This document shows positions 35,799 through 45,339 of a stretch of DNA of 64,000 nt, in pieces. The notes below the pieces were generated by a model. The model worked only from the letters and a program-made list of their open reading frames with translations. It did not search any database and was not told where the DNA came from. The stretch spans positions 1 to 64,000 of the forward strand of contig JAFGWC010000056.1 in assembly GCA_016937695.1 (NCBI GenBank), in the 5' to 3' direction. Each line of letters opens with the position of its first letter. Position 1 is the first letter of the stretch. This stretch comes from Bacteroidales bacterium. GTDB lineage: Bacteria > Bacteroidota > Bacteroidia > Bacteroidales > NBLH01. Made by a program: the position numbers and the translations under genes.

Positions 35799-38167
35799 AT
35801 GAAAAAAAATTACTTTTTTTTACTGATAAGCATTTTTGTTTTATCATTATTTCCTAAAAGCCTAATCGGACAAAGAACATGTGCTGCACATGAGCATATG
35901 TTAGAGCAGCATGCAAAAAGTCCTAAAATGCAACAAAAGGCTCAGGAACTTGAAGATTATACAAAGCTGTTTGTTAAAAACTTTTCTGCAAATAAGGCAA
36001 GTAATACTCGCACAATTCCTGTTAATGTTATTGTTATTTATTCAAATACACAACAAAACATTAGCGATGCGCAAATTCAATCGCAAATTTCAGTATTAAA
36101 TAAAGATTATGGTGGAATAAATACTGATTTGTCTGGCGTTCCTTCTGAGTTTACAGGAGTTACTTCAAGTGGTACAGGAATTCAATTTGTACTTGCAAAC
36201 ATCGAAAGGCATTCAAATAGTAAATCAGAATGGGGTTACCAAGATGCTATGAAAATAGCATATCCGCCAACAAGTCCATCAACAACATTAAATATGTGGA
36301 TTTGTAATATTGGTGGTGGTATATTAGGTTATGCTCAATTTCCTGGAGGAGCTGCTTCAACTGATGGTGTTGTTTTTTCACCTCTGTATTGTGGTAGTTC
36401 TGATTATGGAAGTACATTTTATTTAGATGCACCTTTTGATAAAGGAAGAACAGCAACTCATGAAATAGGTCATTATTTAAATTTACGCCATATTTGGGGT
36501 GATGGAAATTGTACTGCTACTGATTATGTTGATGATACTCCAAGTGCTGAATCTGAATATTATGGTTGTCCTACTTATCCACAAAATTCTTGTAATAGCA
36601 ATGATATGTTCATGAATTATATGGATTATGTTGATGATCAGTGTATGTTTATGTTTTCTGACGGACAGGAAGCAAGAATGTGGGCTTGTTTAAATACAAC
36701 TAGATCAGAACTAGGTACTTCAAGTGGAAATATTGATCCAACTGCAGATGCAAATGGACCTTATACTGGAGATACTGGAATTGCAATCAATTTTAGCAGT
36801 AATGGTTCTTCAGATTCTGACGGAACAATTGCTAGTTATTCTTGGAATTTCGGTGATGGTAGCACTAGTACTTCTGCTAATCCATCTCATACTTATTCTG
36901 CTGATGGAAATTATAATGTAAGCTTGACAGTAACTGATAATCAAGGTGCTACAGATGTAGATAATACAACTGCAGTTATAGGCGAAAATGCATGTTCTGG
37001 TGTTTCAGCATGCGACGGAGCAATTAAATTAACACTTTTAACAGATAAATATGGTTCTGAAACCAGTTGGACACTTAAAAATAGTTCTGGAACAACAGTT
37101 CAATCAGGTTCAGGATATTCAAATAGCACTACTTATAATATTAATTGGAATTTAACCGAAGGCCAATATACATTTACTATTAACGATTCATATGGAGATG
37201 GTATTTGTTGTGCTTACGGAAGTGGTTCTTATAAATTAACTGATGGATGTAATGCAACATTAGTTGCAGGTGGAGCTTTTGGCAGTTCAGAATCAACAAT
37301 ATTCTGCACAGGAACTACAGAAAACAATGCACCGGTTGCTGAAGCTAATGGACCTTATTCTGCATATAAAGGTGTTGCTATTAGTTTTTCTAGTGCCGGT
37401 ACAGCCGATTCTGACGGAACAATTTCTTCATATTCATGGAATTTTGGAGATGGAACTACAAGTACTTCTGCTAATCCAAGCCATTCTTATTCTTCTGTAG
37501 GTAATTACACTGCAACATTAACTGTTACTGATAATGCAGGAGCAACAGACTCAGACCAAGCTAGTGTTTCAATTACTGAAGCGCCTTCTTGTATAAATGT
37601 TAACTTAACAATTAAATTGGATAATTATCCTGAAGAAACAAGCTGGACATTAAAAACTAGTACAGGTTCTACTGTTGCGTCTGGTGGAACTTATGGTAAT
37701 ATGGCTGATGGTTCTATTGTTACAAGTAGCAATTGCTTAGCAGTTGGTTGTTATACTTTTACCATTAATGATACTTATGGAGATGGTATTTGCTGTAAAT
37801 ACGGAAGTGGCTCTTATAATCTTGTTGATGCTTCTGGAACTGTATTAGCTTCAGGCGGTACATTTATTAAAACTCAAGCAACTAATTTCTGTTTAGGTTC
37901 AGGTAGAAATTCAGCTGGAAATGTTAGTCAGGAAATGGATATTGAAGACTCTAGAATTTATCCTAATCCAACTGATGATTTTATTAATGTAAAAGTTGCT
38001 GAAGGACATATAATTTATGCAATATTATTACTCTTGATGGAAAAGTTATTGAAACTGAAGTAAATGATAATAAAGTAAATGTATCGCAGCTTAAGCCTGG
38101 TGTATATTTTATTTCTATCAAAATGGATAATGAGAAGATTATCGAAGAAAGATTTGTTAAAAAATAG
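35799..38167 (+). CDS. Secreted M43-type zinc metalloprotease with PKD domains and frameshifted T9SS sorting domain
   Basis: A signal peptide (LLISIFVLSLFPKSLIGQ) leads to a pappalysin-like (M43) catalytic domain with HEIGHYLNLRH (His221-His231) and Met-turn NYMDYVDD. Two modules follow, each a PKD domain (SWNFGDGST / SWNFGDGTT) plus a Cys-containing unit with ETSWTLK and TFTINDxYGDGICC. The main frame ends at 38063 with an odd tail after VKVAEGHIIY. In the next frame from 38021, NIITLDGKVIETEV...VYFISIK...ERFVKK completes a type A T9SS sorting domain ending at 38167. A single lost base near 38020 accounts for the break. If real, the protein would lack its secretion signal. Confidence 0.8.
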
Positions 38168-38186
38168 AATAAACCATTACTAACGT

Positions 38187-38221
38187 AAAAGCTGCTCAAA
38201 AATTTTGAGCAGCTTTTTTTA
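38187..38221. terminator. Rho-independent terminator of the protease gene
   Basis: AAAAGCTGCTCAAAA pairs with TTTTGAGCAGCTTTT followed by T residues, 20 bp after the restored stop codon. Its position supports 38167 as the original gene end. It could also serve the convergent DUF4494 gene. Confidence 0.8.
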
Positions 38222-38285
38222 TATGTTAATTTGTTGATTATTAATTGTTAAGTAAATTTATTTTGTTGATTTATTTGCTGAAAAA

Positions 38286-38795
38286 TTAAATTTCTTCTTC
38301 AACTTTTTCTTCAAATTGGCTTAATGGAGTGTAATTTTCTGGGATTTTATCATTTATTACTTCATCTTTTTTGAAAAATGGAAATACGTCCATAATTGGT
38401 GATTCCTGAATCGCAGGTATATCATACTCACTTATCATATCTTTTAATAAATCTACTATACTGTCAAAAGCTTCTTTTACTGTATTAGCTTGAATTAACA
38501 TATATGAGTTAGTTTTTCTCTCAACACCTTTTTCTTCATCCAAATTAATGTATGATACTTTGCTTTTATACCATCTGTCGCCATTTTCGTTTGGGTGAAT
38601 TTCGCTATAATTTGCTATTTTAATATTTGTTACAAAAAAATCACCCGAAATGTAAGATTCAAGCATTTCATGAATTCTTTTTTCTGCATCTGTAAATGAA
38701 ACAGCATCAACAAGATAAGGCTCAGTTACCTTTTTTTCTCTGCCATCTTCCATTCTTTTTTCATATCTAACTTTGCATTCAAACCAAGTGCTCAT
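38286..38795 (-). CDS. DUF4494 family protein
   Basis: 169 residues, no signal peptide or membrane span. The opening STWFECKVRYEKRMEDG, VDAVSFTDAEKRI and WYKSKVSYINLDEEKG with KRTNSYMLIQA-type continuation are the DUF4494 signature, a small protein family that I associate with Bacteroidota. The two halves resemble each other (WFECKVRYE / WYKSKVSYI), implying an internal duplication. Function unknown. It is preceded by a stretch of short tandem repeats. Confidence 0.75.
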   Translation of the reverse strand: MSTWFECKVRYEKRMEDGREKKVTEPYLVDAVSFTDAEKRIHEMLESYISGDFFVTNIKIANYSEIHPNENGDRWYKSKVSYINLDEEKGVERKTNSYMLIQANTVKEAFDSIVDLLKDMISEYDIPAIQESPIMDVFPFFKKDEVINDKIPENYTPLSQFEEKVEEEI

Positions 38796-38798
38796 AAT

Positions 38799-38880
38799 AT
38801 TAGTAATTTGTAAATTAGTAATTTTGTGTATTAGTGTATTAGTGTATTAGTAATTAGTATATTAGTATATTAGTAATTAA
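38799..38880. repeat. Short tandem repeats (TGTATTAG / TATATTAG)
   Basis: Upstream of the DUF4494 gene the sequence consists of near-identical 8-mers: TGTATTAG three times, then TATATTAG twice, flanked by TTAGTAATT variants. The array lies in the likely promoter or leader of the minus-strand gene, so length change by slippage could alter its expression. The remaining ~190 bp to nth contains no ORF. Confidence 0.6.
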
Positions 38881-39068
38881 GAATATTAAAAGTTCATTTT
38901 AATATTCAATTTCTAATTTCATGTCAATTAGTGCAAACAAATAATATTAGGCATCAGAAATATTTTAAATGATAGCCATAACCAAAATCCAATAAAAATG
39001 CGACAAAGATAATAATATATGAAAAGTATTTTTTTGATTGTAAATTTAGTTATTAACAAAAATTGCAA

Positions 39069-39707
39069 TTATTTTTTTTCCTGATAAAACTTGCAATATT
39101 CTGTCAAACCACATTCGTTGCATTTTGGGTTTCTTGCCACACAAGTGTATCTTCCATGAAGAATTAGCCAATGGTGAGCTAGAGGAATTATTTCGTCGGG
39201 AATGTATTTTACAAGTTGCTTTTCTGTTTCGAGTGGAGTTTTTGAGTTTGTTGTTAATCCAATTCTTGCGGAAACACGAAATACATGAGTATCAACAGCC
39301 ATTGCAGGTTGATTGTAAAGTACTGATGCTAAAACGTTTGCAGTTTTACGGCCAACACCCGGAAGCTTTTGCATTTCGTTAATATCACTTGGTAAAATGC
39401 CATTAAAACTTTCTAAAACCATTTTTGCCATTCCAACTAAATGTTTTGCTTTATTATTAGGATATGAACAGCTTCTTATATAATCAAAAACTTCAGCAGA
39501 ATCAACATTTGCAAGTTCTTTAAAATCTTTAAATCTTTTAAAAAAATCAACAGTTATAACATTTACTCGTTTATCTGTGCATTGTGCCGAAAGTATAACT
39601 GCAACAATTAATTCGTAAGGTGAATTGTAATTTAGTTCGGTTTCTGCAATCGGCCTATGTTCTTTAAAATATTCTATTATCTTTTCAAAACGTTCTTTTT
39701 TTGTCAT
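39069..39707 (-). CDS. nth: Endonuclease III (DNA glycosylase/AP lyase)
   Basis: 212 residues, full length. The helix-hairpin-helix LPGVGRKTANVLAS contains the catalytic lysine, VDTHVFRVS the catalytic aspartate, and CVARNPKCNECGLTEYC is the 4Fe-4S ligand set with C-x6-C-x2-C-x5-C spacing. The enzyme removes oxidised pyrimidines in base-excision repair. The gene starts 18 bp after the radical SAM gene and is probably cotranscribed with it. Confidence 0.95.
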   Translation of the reverse strand: MTKKERFEKIIEYFKEHRPIAETELNYNSPYELIVAVILSAQCTDKRVNVITVDFFKRFKDFKELANVDSAEVFDYIRSCSYPNNKAKHLVGMAKMVLESFNGILPSDINEMQKLPGVGRKTANVLASVLYNQPAMAVDTHVFRVSARIGLTTNSKTPLETEKQLVKYIPDEIIPLAHHWLILHGRYTCVARNPKCNECGLTEYCKFYQEKK

Positions 39708-39725
39708 ATAAAATTGATTATTTGT

Positions 39726-41546
39726 TTATTTAATTAGTTTTTTCAATAAATCCATTCTGCCAATGTTTGAAAGCTTATTTTCAATTTTTTTCCTAAATTC
39801 TTTTTTATACCAAAAGAAAAATAATCTTTGATTTAATTTTTCATCCTTATTTCTTGCTGTATAAACTTTCTCCATTGTAAATGGATGATAACCAGAGTAA
39901 TATATCACTGTTGAAAGTGTCATTGGTGTTGGTGTAAAATCCTGAACTTGTTCAAGTTTAAAATCTAATTCTTTGGTTTCATAGGCTAATTCTGCCATAT
40001 CTGTTATTTGACTTGCAGGATGGCTGGAAATAAAATATGGTATTAATTGTTGATTTAAATTTGCTGATTTATTGATTTTTTCAAAAATGCTATTGAATTT
40101 TTTGAAGAATTTAAAAGAAGGTTTGCGCATCATTTTTAATACTGCATCTGATGTGTGCTCCGGCGCTACTTTTAATCTTCCCGAAACATGATTTTGGATG
40201 AGATTTTTTGTGTATTCTAATTTGTTGCCTTTTATTTCGTCATTTTTATCAAATAATAAATCATATCTGATACCGCTTCCTATAAAAATTTTTTTTATTC
40301 CTTCAATTTTTTCGGCTTTATTGTATATATTATTTAGTTCTTTATGGCTGGTATTCAGATTATTACAGATATTTGGAAAAATACATGAAGGTCTTTTACA
40401 TTTTTCGCAAATAGATAAATCAAAACCTTCCATTTTGTACATATTTGCCGATGGACCGCCAAGATCTGAAATATAGCCTTTGAAATCAGGCATTTTTGTT
40501 ATTTGTTTTACTTCTTCTAATATTGATTTTTCTGATCTGCTTTGAATAAATTTTCCCTGATGTGCCGATATTGTACAAAAACTGCAACCGCCAAAACATC
40601 CTCTGTGAATATTTATCGAAAATTTTATCATGTCAAATGCCGGAATTGCTCCTTTTTTTTGATATTTAGGATGTGGCAATCTAGAGTAGGGGAGATTGAA
40701 AATTTTGTTAAGTTCTTTTTCTGGCAAAATATCGTTTGGCGGATTTACAATAACTACTTGATTTCCAATTTGTTGAACTAATATTTTAGCAAGTTTTTTA
40801 TTCGATTCTTCTTCAATATGCTTAAAATTTTCAGCAAATTTCTTTTTGCTTTTTAAACATTCTTCGTGCGAATGCAATTTAATTGTATTTTCAGATTTAT
40901 TATTCGTAATCTCCTTTAAATCAGCAATATAGGCAGTTTGATTAATGTTTATTAACTCATTAATTTTTTTTCCTGCTTTTAAATTCAATGCAATTTCGGT
41001 AATAGCTTTTTCGCCCATTCCATAAACTAATAAATCGGCTTTGCTTTCTGCTAAAATGCTTTGCTTTAATGTGTTAGACCAATAATCGTAATGCGTTAAA
41101 CGACGAAGAGATGCCTCAACTCCGCCAATAATTAAAGGAACATCAGGATAAATATTTTTTAAGATATTTGAATATACAATTGTTGCATAATCGGGTCTAA
41201 AACCACTTTGTCCGCCTGCTGTATAAGCATCGTTAGAGCGCAGTCTTTTATTTGCGGTATAATGATTTACCATAGAATCCATATTTCCTGCACTTACGCC
41301 AAAAAATAAACGTGGTTTTCCTAATTTTTTAAAATCTCGTAAATCGTCTTGCCAGTTTGGTTGTGGAATAATAGCAACTTTTAAATCTAAATTCTCTAAA
41401 ACTCTTCCAATTACGGCAATTCCAAACGATGGATGATCAATATAAGCATCGCCGCTAAAAAGAATTACATCAATATAATCCCAGCCTCTTTCTTTTACTT
41501 CTTTAGCTGTGGTTGGGAGATGCGTAAATTTTTTGTCTGATTTCAA
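39726..41546 (-). CDS. YgiQ-family radical SAM protein
   Basis: 606 residues from a TTG start. LPTTAKEVKERGWDYIDVILFSGDAYIDHP is the family N-terminus (uncharacterised radical SAM/B12-like fold), and no ATG upstream is in frame. The radical SAM cluster is CFGGCSFC, followed by SAHQGKFIQSRS. A further Cys group (CEKCKRPSCIFPNIC) could bind a second cluster. The reaction is unknown across the family. The gene is followed by nth with an 18-bp gap. Confidence 0.85.
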   Translation of the reverse strand: MKSDKKFTHLPTTAKEVKERGWDYIDVILFSGDAYIDHPSFGIAVIGRVLENLDLKVAIIPQPNWQDDLRDFKKLGKPRLFFGVSAGNMDSMVNHYTANKRLRSNDAYTAGGQSGFRPDYATIVYSNILKNIYPDVPLIIGGVEASLRRLTHYDYWSNTLKQSILAESKADLLVYGMGEKAITEIALNLKAGKKINELININQTAYIADLKEITNNKSENTIKLHSHEECLKSKKKFAENFKHIEEESNKKLAKILVQQIGNQVVIVNPPNDILPEKELNKIFNLPYSRLPHPKYQKKGAIPAFDMIKFSINIHRGCFGGCSFCTISAHQGKFIQSRSEKSILEEVKQITKMPDFKGYISDLGGPSANMYKMEGFDLSICEKCKRPSCIFPNICNNLNTSHKELNNIYNKAEKIEGIKKIFIGSGIRYDLLFDKNDEIKGNKLEYTKNLIQNHVSGRLKVAPEHTSDAVLKMMRKPSFKFFKKFNSIFEKINKSANLNQQLIPYFISSHPASQITDMAELAYETKELDFKLEQVQDFTPTPMTLSTVIYYSGYHPFTMEKVYTARNKDEKLNQRLFFFWYKKEFRKKIENKLSNIGRMDLLKKLIK

Positions 41547-41665
41547 AGTTGTAAATTGTTTTGTTGGTTATTTGTTTATTTTAAAATAGAAATAAAAGTG
41601 TCTATTTTTTTTACAAAGATATATAACAAATTAAATATTTTAATTGGTTTAAAGCAATTGGTAAT

Positions 41666-42075
41666 TTATTCAATAATTGTTAAAACAAGTTTTCTTGAGC
41701 CGCCTCGATTTCTAAATTCGCATAAATAAATGCCTTGCCAAGTTCCCAGATTTAATTTGCCGTTAGATATTGGAATTGTTAACGAATTACCTATTAATGA
41801 GGCTTTTATATGTGCAGGCATATCGTCTGCTCCTTCCGTTGTATGTGTGTAATAAGTCATATTTTCAGGTATTAATTTGTTGAAAATATTTTCAAAATCA
41901 ACTCTAACAGATGGATCAGCATTTTCGTTTATTGTTATGCTGCTGAAGTATGTTTTATAAAAATATTTAGTAAACCTGATTTTGGAAGTTTATCTATCTT
42001 ATTTTCAATAACATCGGTAATTAAATGATATCCTCTTTTGTATGCCGGTAATTGTATTTCTAATTGATGTGTCAT
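41666..42075 (-). pseudogene. yjbQ: YjbQ/UPF0047 protein, frameshifted
   Basis: The ORF track shows only the C-terminal 64 residues (MTYYTHTTEGADDMPAHIK...LGTWQGIYLCEF). Reading from the ATG at 42075 gives MTHQLEIQLPAYKRGYHLI...LNIFIKHTSAA and then a stop. The next frame continues ITINENADPSVRVDFENIF into the known ORF. One lost base near 41942 separates them; restored, the protein is about 136 residues, the normal YjbQ length. YjbQ proteins are small trimeric enzymes with reported secondary thiamine-phosphate synthase activity. Confidence 0.8.
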
Positions 42076-42104
42076 AATACGATTTTTTATTTGAAAATTT
42101 ATTT

Positions 42105-42812
42105 TCAGTAGATTTTATCGTCAAAATTTAATTTTTTATTCAGCATATCTTTTTCCCAATTCGGAGGAAAACTTGCATGAGAATTATTATGCATATCAGT
42201 AATTACTTTTTTTACATTTTTTTGAATTTCATTTGGTAATTTGTAAAACATACTGTCAACTTTAGTAAATCTAAAACGATCATATTCACTATTTTGATTT
42301 CGAATTGCTCTTTTTTTACCTTTATAAAATGTTAAAATCTTAACTCTTGCTTCTCCAACGTATGATTTACCGTAAGTTCCATAAACTATAACAGGCTCGA
42401 TTAAACCATCTTTGTTAAAATCTTCTAATTTTAAATATTTTGTCCAAAAACCAATAGAGTCTTCCGGTTCTATATATCTTTCTGTTTTAACAAAATCAAT
42501 AATTGACCAATTTAAAAAATATGAGCCATTTATGTATCTAAAGTTAAATGCTTTTAAGGAATCTTGTTCAAATTTATCATTTTTTTTAACTGTTGATTTT
42601 TCAGTTAAGATAATAAAATTTGTACCGGATTTATCTGTGTATTTATAAATTTTTGCTATTGGGAAATCAATATTTAAATGATTTAAAAGACTATCAGAAA
42701 ATATTGAATCAATTTGATTTTCAGAAAGTTGAATGTTTTTTGTTTGTATTTTTTGTGCAAAACAATTTAAATTTATTATTGAAATAAAAACTATTAATAA
42801 TATCTTTTTCAT
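42105..42812 (-). CDS. Secreted hypothetical protein
   Basis: 235 residues with a signal peptide (KKILLIVFISIINLNCFAQ). The mature part has alternating beta-like segments (KYTDKSGTNFIILTEKS, LKLEDFNKDGLIEPVIVYGTYG), where DFNKDGLIEP resembles an FG-GAP/EF-hand-like calcium loop. It is reminiscent of a Bacteroidota family named after a surface-polysaccharide locus (M949_RS01915), but I cannot confirm that. Probably periplasmic or outer-membrane. No operon partner is evident. Confidence 0.5.
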   Translation of the reverse strand: MKKILLIVFISIINLNCFAQKIQTKNIQLSENQIDSIFSDSLLNHLNIDFPIAKIYKYTDKSGTNFIILTEKSTVKKNDKFEQDSLKAFNFRYINGSYFLNWSIIDFVKTERYIEPEDSIGFWTKYLKLEDFNKDGLIEPVIVYGTYGKSYVGEARVKILTFYKGKKRAIRNQNSEYDRFRFTKVDSMFYKLPNEIQKNVKKVITDMHNNSHASFPPNWEKDMLNKKLNFDDKIY

Positions 42813-42859
42813 ATTATATTATCTTTTTAGTAATACAAATATAGATTTAATATTATAAA

Positions 42860-42896
42860 AAATTAAAGCAGCAATTATTTAAAATGCTGCTTTAAT
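42860..42896 (-). terminator. Terminator of the iorAB operon
   Basis: On the minus strand TTAAAGCAGCA and TGCTGCTTTAA (plus 42863-42873 and 42885-42895) form an 11-bp stem followed by TTTTTT, 31 bp after the iorB stop codon. Confidence 0.75.
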
Positions 42897-42925
42897 AAAA
42901 AAATATTCCGCTGATTAATAGATAA

Positions 42926-43507
42926 TTACATTTGGGTTTCAGCAAATTCTCTTCCTAATTTTAATGCTTTTAAGTTTATATTAACAATTTCTTCGCCTTT
43001 TCTTTCAAATATTGTTCTTATGGCTTTTTCTAAATCTTCAAATTTAATATTTAAAAATGGCGAAGCAGCACCAAGCACAACTATATTTGATGATCGAGAA
43101 GCTTTTATCTCTTTTGCCATTGCATCTGCATCAATAATAATATGATTTTTAATCGACTTAATTTCATTTGTAATATCTTGATTATCAGGATAATTAGAAA
43201 TATTTATAAAGGGTGTTGAATTTGTAACCAACCAACCATTTTTCGATAAAAAAGGCAGATAGCGTAAGCCTTCCATTGGCTCAACAGCAATAATAATATC
43301 TGCTGATCCATTTCCAATTAAGTCTGAAGCTATAGGTTTATCTGAAATTCTTAAATGAGATTGAACATCGCCACCTCTTTGGCTCATACCGTGAACTTCA
43401 GATTGTTTTATATGTAAATTGTTTTGCAATGCGGCAGTACCAATTGTGGCAGCAATTGTTAAAATTCCTTGTCCGCCTACGCCTGCTAAAATTATATCTG
43501 TTTTCAT
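42926..43507 (-). CDS. iorB: Indolepyruvate:ferredoxin oxidoreductase, beta subunit
   Basis: 193 residues, full length for the gamma-type POR domain. GVGGQGILTIAATIG is the family start, followed by SEVHGMSQRGGDVQSHLRI and EPMEGLRYLPFL. With IorA it oxidatively decarboxylates indolepyruvate and other aryl pyruvates to aryl-acetyl-CoA, passing electrons to ferredoxin. The gene lies 106 bp after iorA with a stretch of TTAAATTG-like repeats between them. Confidence 0.9.
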   Translation of the reverse strand: MKTDIILAGVGGQGILTIAATIGTAALQNNLHIKQSEVHGMSQRGGDVQSHLRISDKPIASDLIGNGSADIIIAVEPMEGLRYLPFLSKNGWLVTNSTPFINISNYPDNQDITNEIKSIKNHIIIDADAMAKEIKASRSSNIVVLGAASPFLNIKFEDLEKAIRTIFERKGEEIVNINLKALKLGREFAETQM

Positions 43508-43555
43508 TTGTTTAAATTGTTAAATTGTTAAATTGCTGAATTGTTAAAATTGATA
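43508..43555. repeat. Short TTAAATTG-type tandem repeat between iorA and iorB
   Basis: The gap holds near-tandem copies of AAATTGTT (TTTAAATTGTTAAATTGTTAAATTGC...). It is low-complexity sequence that can slip. Similar runs (TTAAATTGTTTA, AATTGTTCAATTG) occur near 60.2 kb. I assign no function. Confidence 0.5.
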
Positions 43556-43613
43556 AAAAAATTATGTTAATAAAATCAAATTAACAATTCAAATAATCAT
43601 AATAAATATCTAC

Positions 43614-45227
43614 TTATCTTAAATTAAGTTCTCTTAATTTTTGAGTCAGATTTTTATTTGTTAGAGTTTGAATACACTGTCTTCTTGGTATTACAACAGA
43701 AACTCCATTGTAAGCCATTTCTTCTTTTAAAACTCTCACCATTTCATCATGATTTTTTTTAGTTGGATTCATCACGATAATATGCTCAGGATCAACGCCT
43801 ACGCCTTTACAAATATCTTCAATTTTACCAAGAGCTTTAGAGTCTTGCTGTCCGGTCATTCCTGTTGTAAAATTATCCGAAATTATTATTGTAATCGGTG
43901 AATTTTCAGAAACTGCATCTAAAAGCCCTGTTATGCCTGAGTGAGTAAAAGTTGAATCGCCAATTACAGCAACTGCCGGAATTAAACCTGCATCAGCAGC
44001 ACCTTTTGCCATTGTAATAGATGCTCCCATATCAACACATGAATTAATTGCGTTATATGGTTCTAAAGCACCTAAAGTATAACAGCCGATATCGGCAAAA
44101 ACTCTTCCTGCTCCGAATTCTGCAATAGCCTCATTTAAAGCTATATATGCATCAATATGTCCACATCCCACACACATTGCCGGTGGTCTTCCTGCTACAA
44201 GTTCAGGTATATTTTGTGTTTCTTCTTGTTTAAAACCAAGAGCCTTTCCAACAATGTTTGGATTTAATTCGCCATCTCTTGGTAAAGTTCCGTCAAGTCG
44301 TCCTTTTACTTTTTCTTTTTCAAGATATCCTTTAAGCGATTCTTCAACGATTGGTGCACCTTCTTCAAGAACCAGAATTTCTTCGCATTGGTTAAATATT
44401 TTTTCAATTAATTTTCGAGGTAGAGGATATTGTCCGATTTTTAAAACAGGATAAGGCACTTCTGTATCTACATAATTCTCGTTTAGATAGTTAAGAGCTA
44501 ATCCACAGGCAATTATACCAAGAGATTTATCTTTTCCATCAGTATATTTATTAAATTCTGATGCTTCTGAATCGATTTCAAAATTGATTTGATTGCTTAA
44601 AAGTCCTTTATATCGTTTTCTCGCAATTGAAGGAAGTAATACAAACTGACGAGGATCTCCGGGTAGACTATTTTTGTTTTGTTCAATTAAATCAAATCTG
44701 GAAATACCTGAACGTGAGTGAGATAACCTTGTTGTTATTCTTAAAAGAACCGGAACTTTAAATTTTTCTGAAAGCTCAAAGCCTTTATAAGCCATTTCGT
44801 AAGCTTCTTGCTGATTAGATGGTTCAAGAATCGGAATCATTGCAAATTTGGCATAAAATCTTGAATCTTGCTCATTTTGAGATGAATGCATTGATGGATC
44901 ATCTGCAACTGTAACAATTAAGCCGCCATTAACTCCTGTAATTGCAGAGTTTACAAAAGCATCTGCAGCAACGTTTAGGCCAACGTGTTTCATACAAACC
45001 ATTGCACGTTTTCCTGCATACGACATTCCAATTGCAGCTTCCATTGCTGTTTTTTCATTTGAAGACCATTTGCTGTGGATGTTTTTTTCAATTGCTGTTT
45101 TATCTCTTTGAATATATTCTGTAATTTCTGTTGAAGGTGTTCCCGGATATGCATAAACACCAGATAAGCCTCCATCAATTGCACCTTGTGCTATAGCTTC
45201 AGCACCTAATAATAAAATTTTTTGCAT
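43614..45227 (-). CDS. iorA: Indolepyruvate:ferredoxin oxidoreductase, alpha subunit (no ferredoxin tail)
   Basis: 537 residues. GLSGVYAYPGTPSTEIT opens the pyrimidine-binding domain and FADIGCYTLGALEPYNAINSCVDMGASI is the thiamine-diphosphate core, preceded by AMCVGCGHID. Archaeal and many bacterial IorA proteins end in a two-cluster ferredoxin domain (CxxCxxC...). Here the chain stops after VVIPRRQCIQTLTNKN with no such motif, so electrons must leave by a separate ferredoxin or through another site. The frame is clean to the stop, which argues against truncation by error. First gene of the iorAB operon. Confidence 0.9.
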   Translation of the reverse strand: MQKILLLGAEAIAQGAIDGGLSGVYAYPGTPSTEITEYIQRDKTAIEKNIHSKWSSNEKTAMEAAIGMSYAGKRAMVCMKHVGLNVAADAFVNSAITGVNGGLIVTVADDPSMHSSQNEQDSRFYAKFAMIPILEPSNQQEAYEMAYKGFELSEKFKVPVLLRITTRLSHSRSGISRFDLIEQNKNSLPGDPRQFVLLPSIARKRYKGLLSNQINFEIDSEASEFNKYTDGKDKSLGIIACGLALNYLNENYVDTEVPYPVLKIGQYPLPRKLIEKIFNQCEEILVLEEGAPIVEESLKGYLEKEKVKGRLDGTLPRDGELNPNIVGKALGFKQEETQNIPELVAGRPPAMCVGCGHIDAYIALNEAIAEFGAGRVFADIGCYTLGALEPYNAINSCVDMGASITMAKGAADAGLIPAVAVIGDSTFTHSGITGLLDAVSENSPITIIISDNFTTGMTGQQDSKALGKIEDICKGVGVDPEHIIVMNPTKKNHDEMVRVLKEEMAYNGVSVVIPRRQCIQTLTNKNLTQKLRELNLR

Positions 45228-45339
45228 ATTATTATGTTTTATCGTTTTTAAATTAATTTAAAAGTAATTTTAAGCTTTGGATATTTTTAAATTGCTTAAA
45301 TAAAGATAGTTAGCTGCTAAGATTTTAATTCTGTATTTG

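Noticed and set aside
36724-37500. Plus-strand ORFs of 65-78 residues inside the protease
   Set aside because: Both are alternate-frame readings of the repeated PKD modules and are leucine-rich, as shadows of Gly/Ser/Thr-rich repeats are.
38799-38880. CRISPR-like array
   Set aside because: The units are 8 bp without spacers; this is simple tandem repetition.
41666-41860. A 64-residue independent gene
   Set aside because: It is the C-terminal part of YjbQ separated by a one-base frameshift, not a separate gene.
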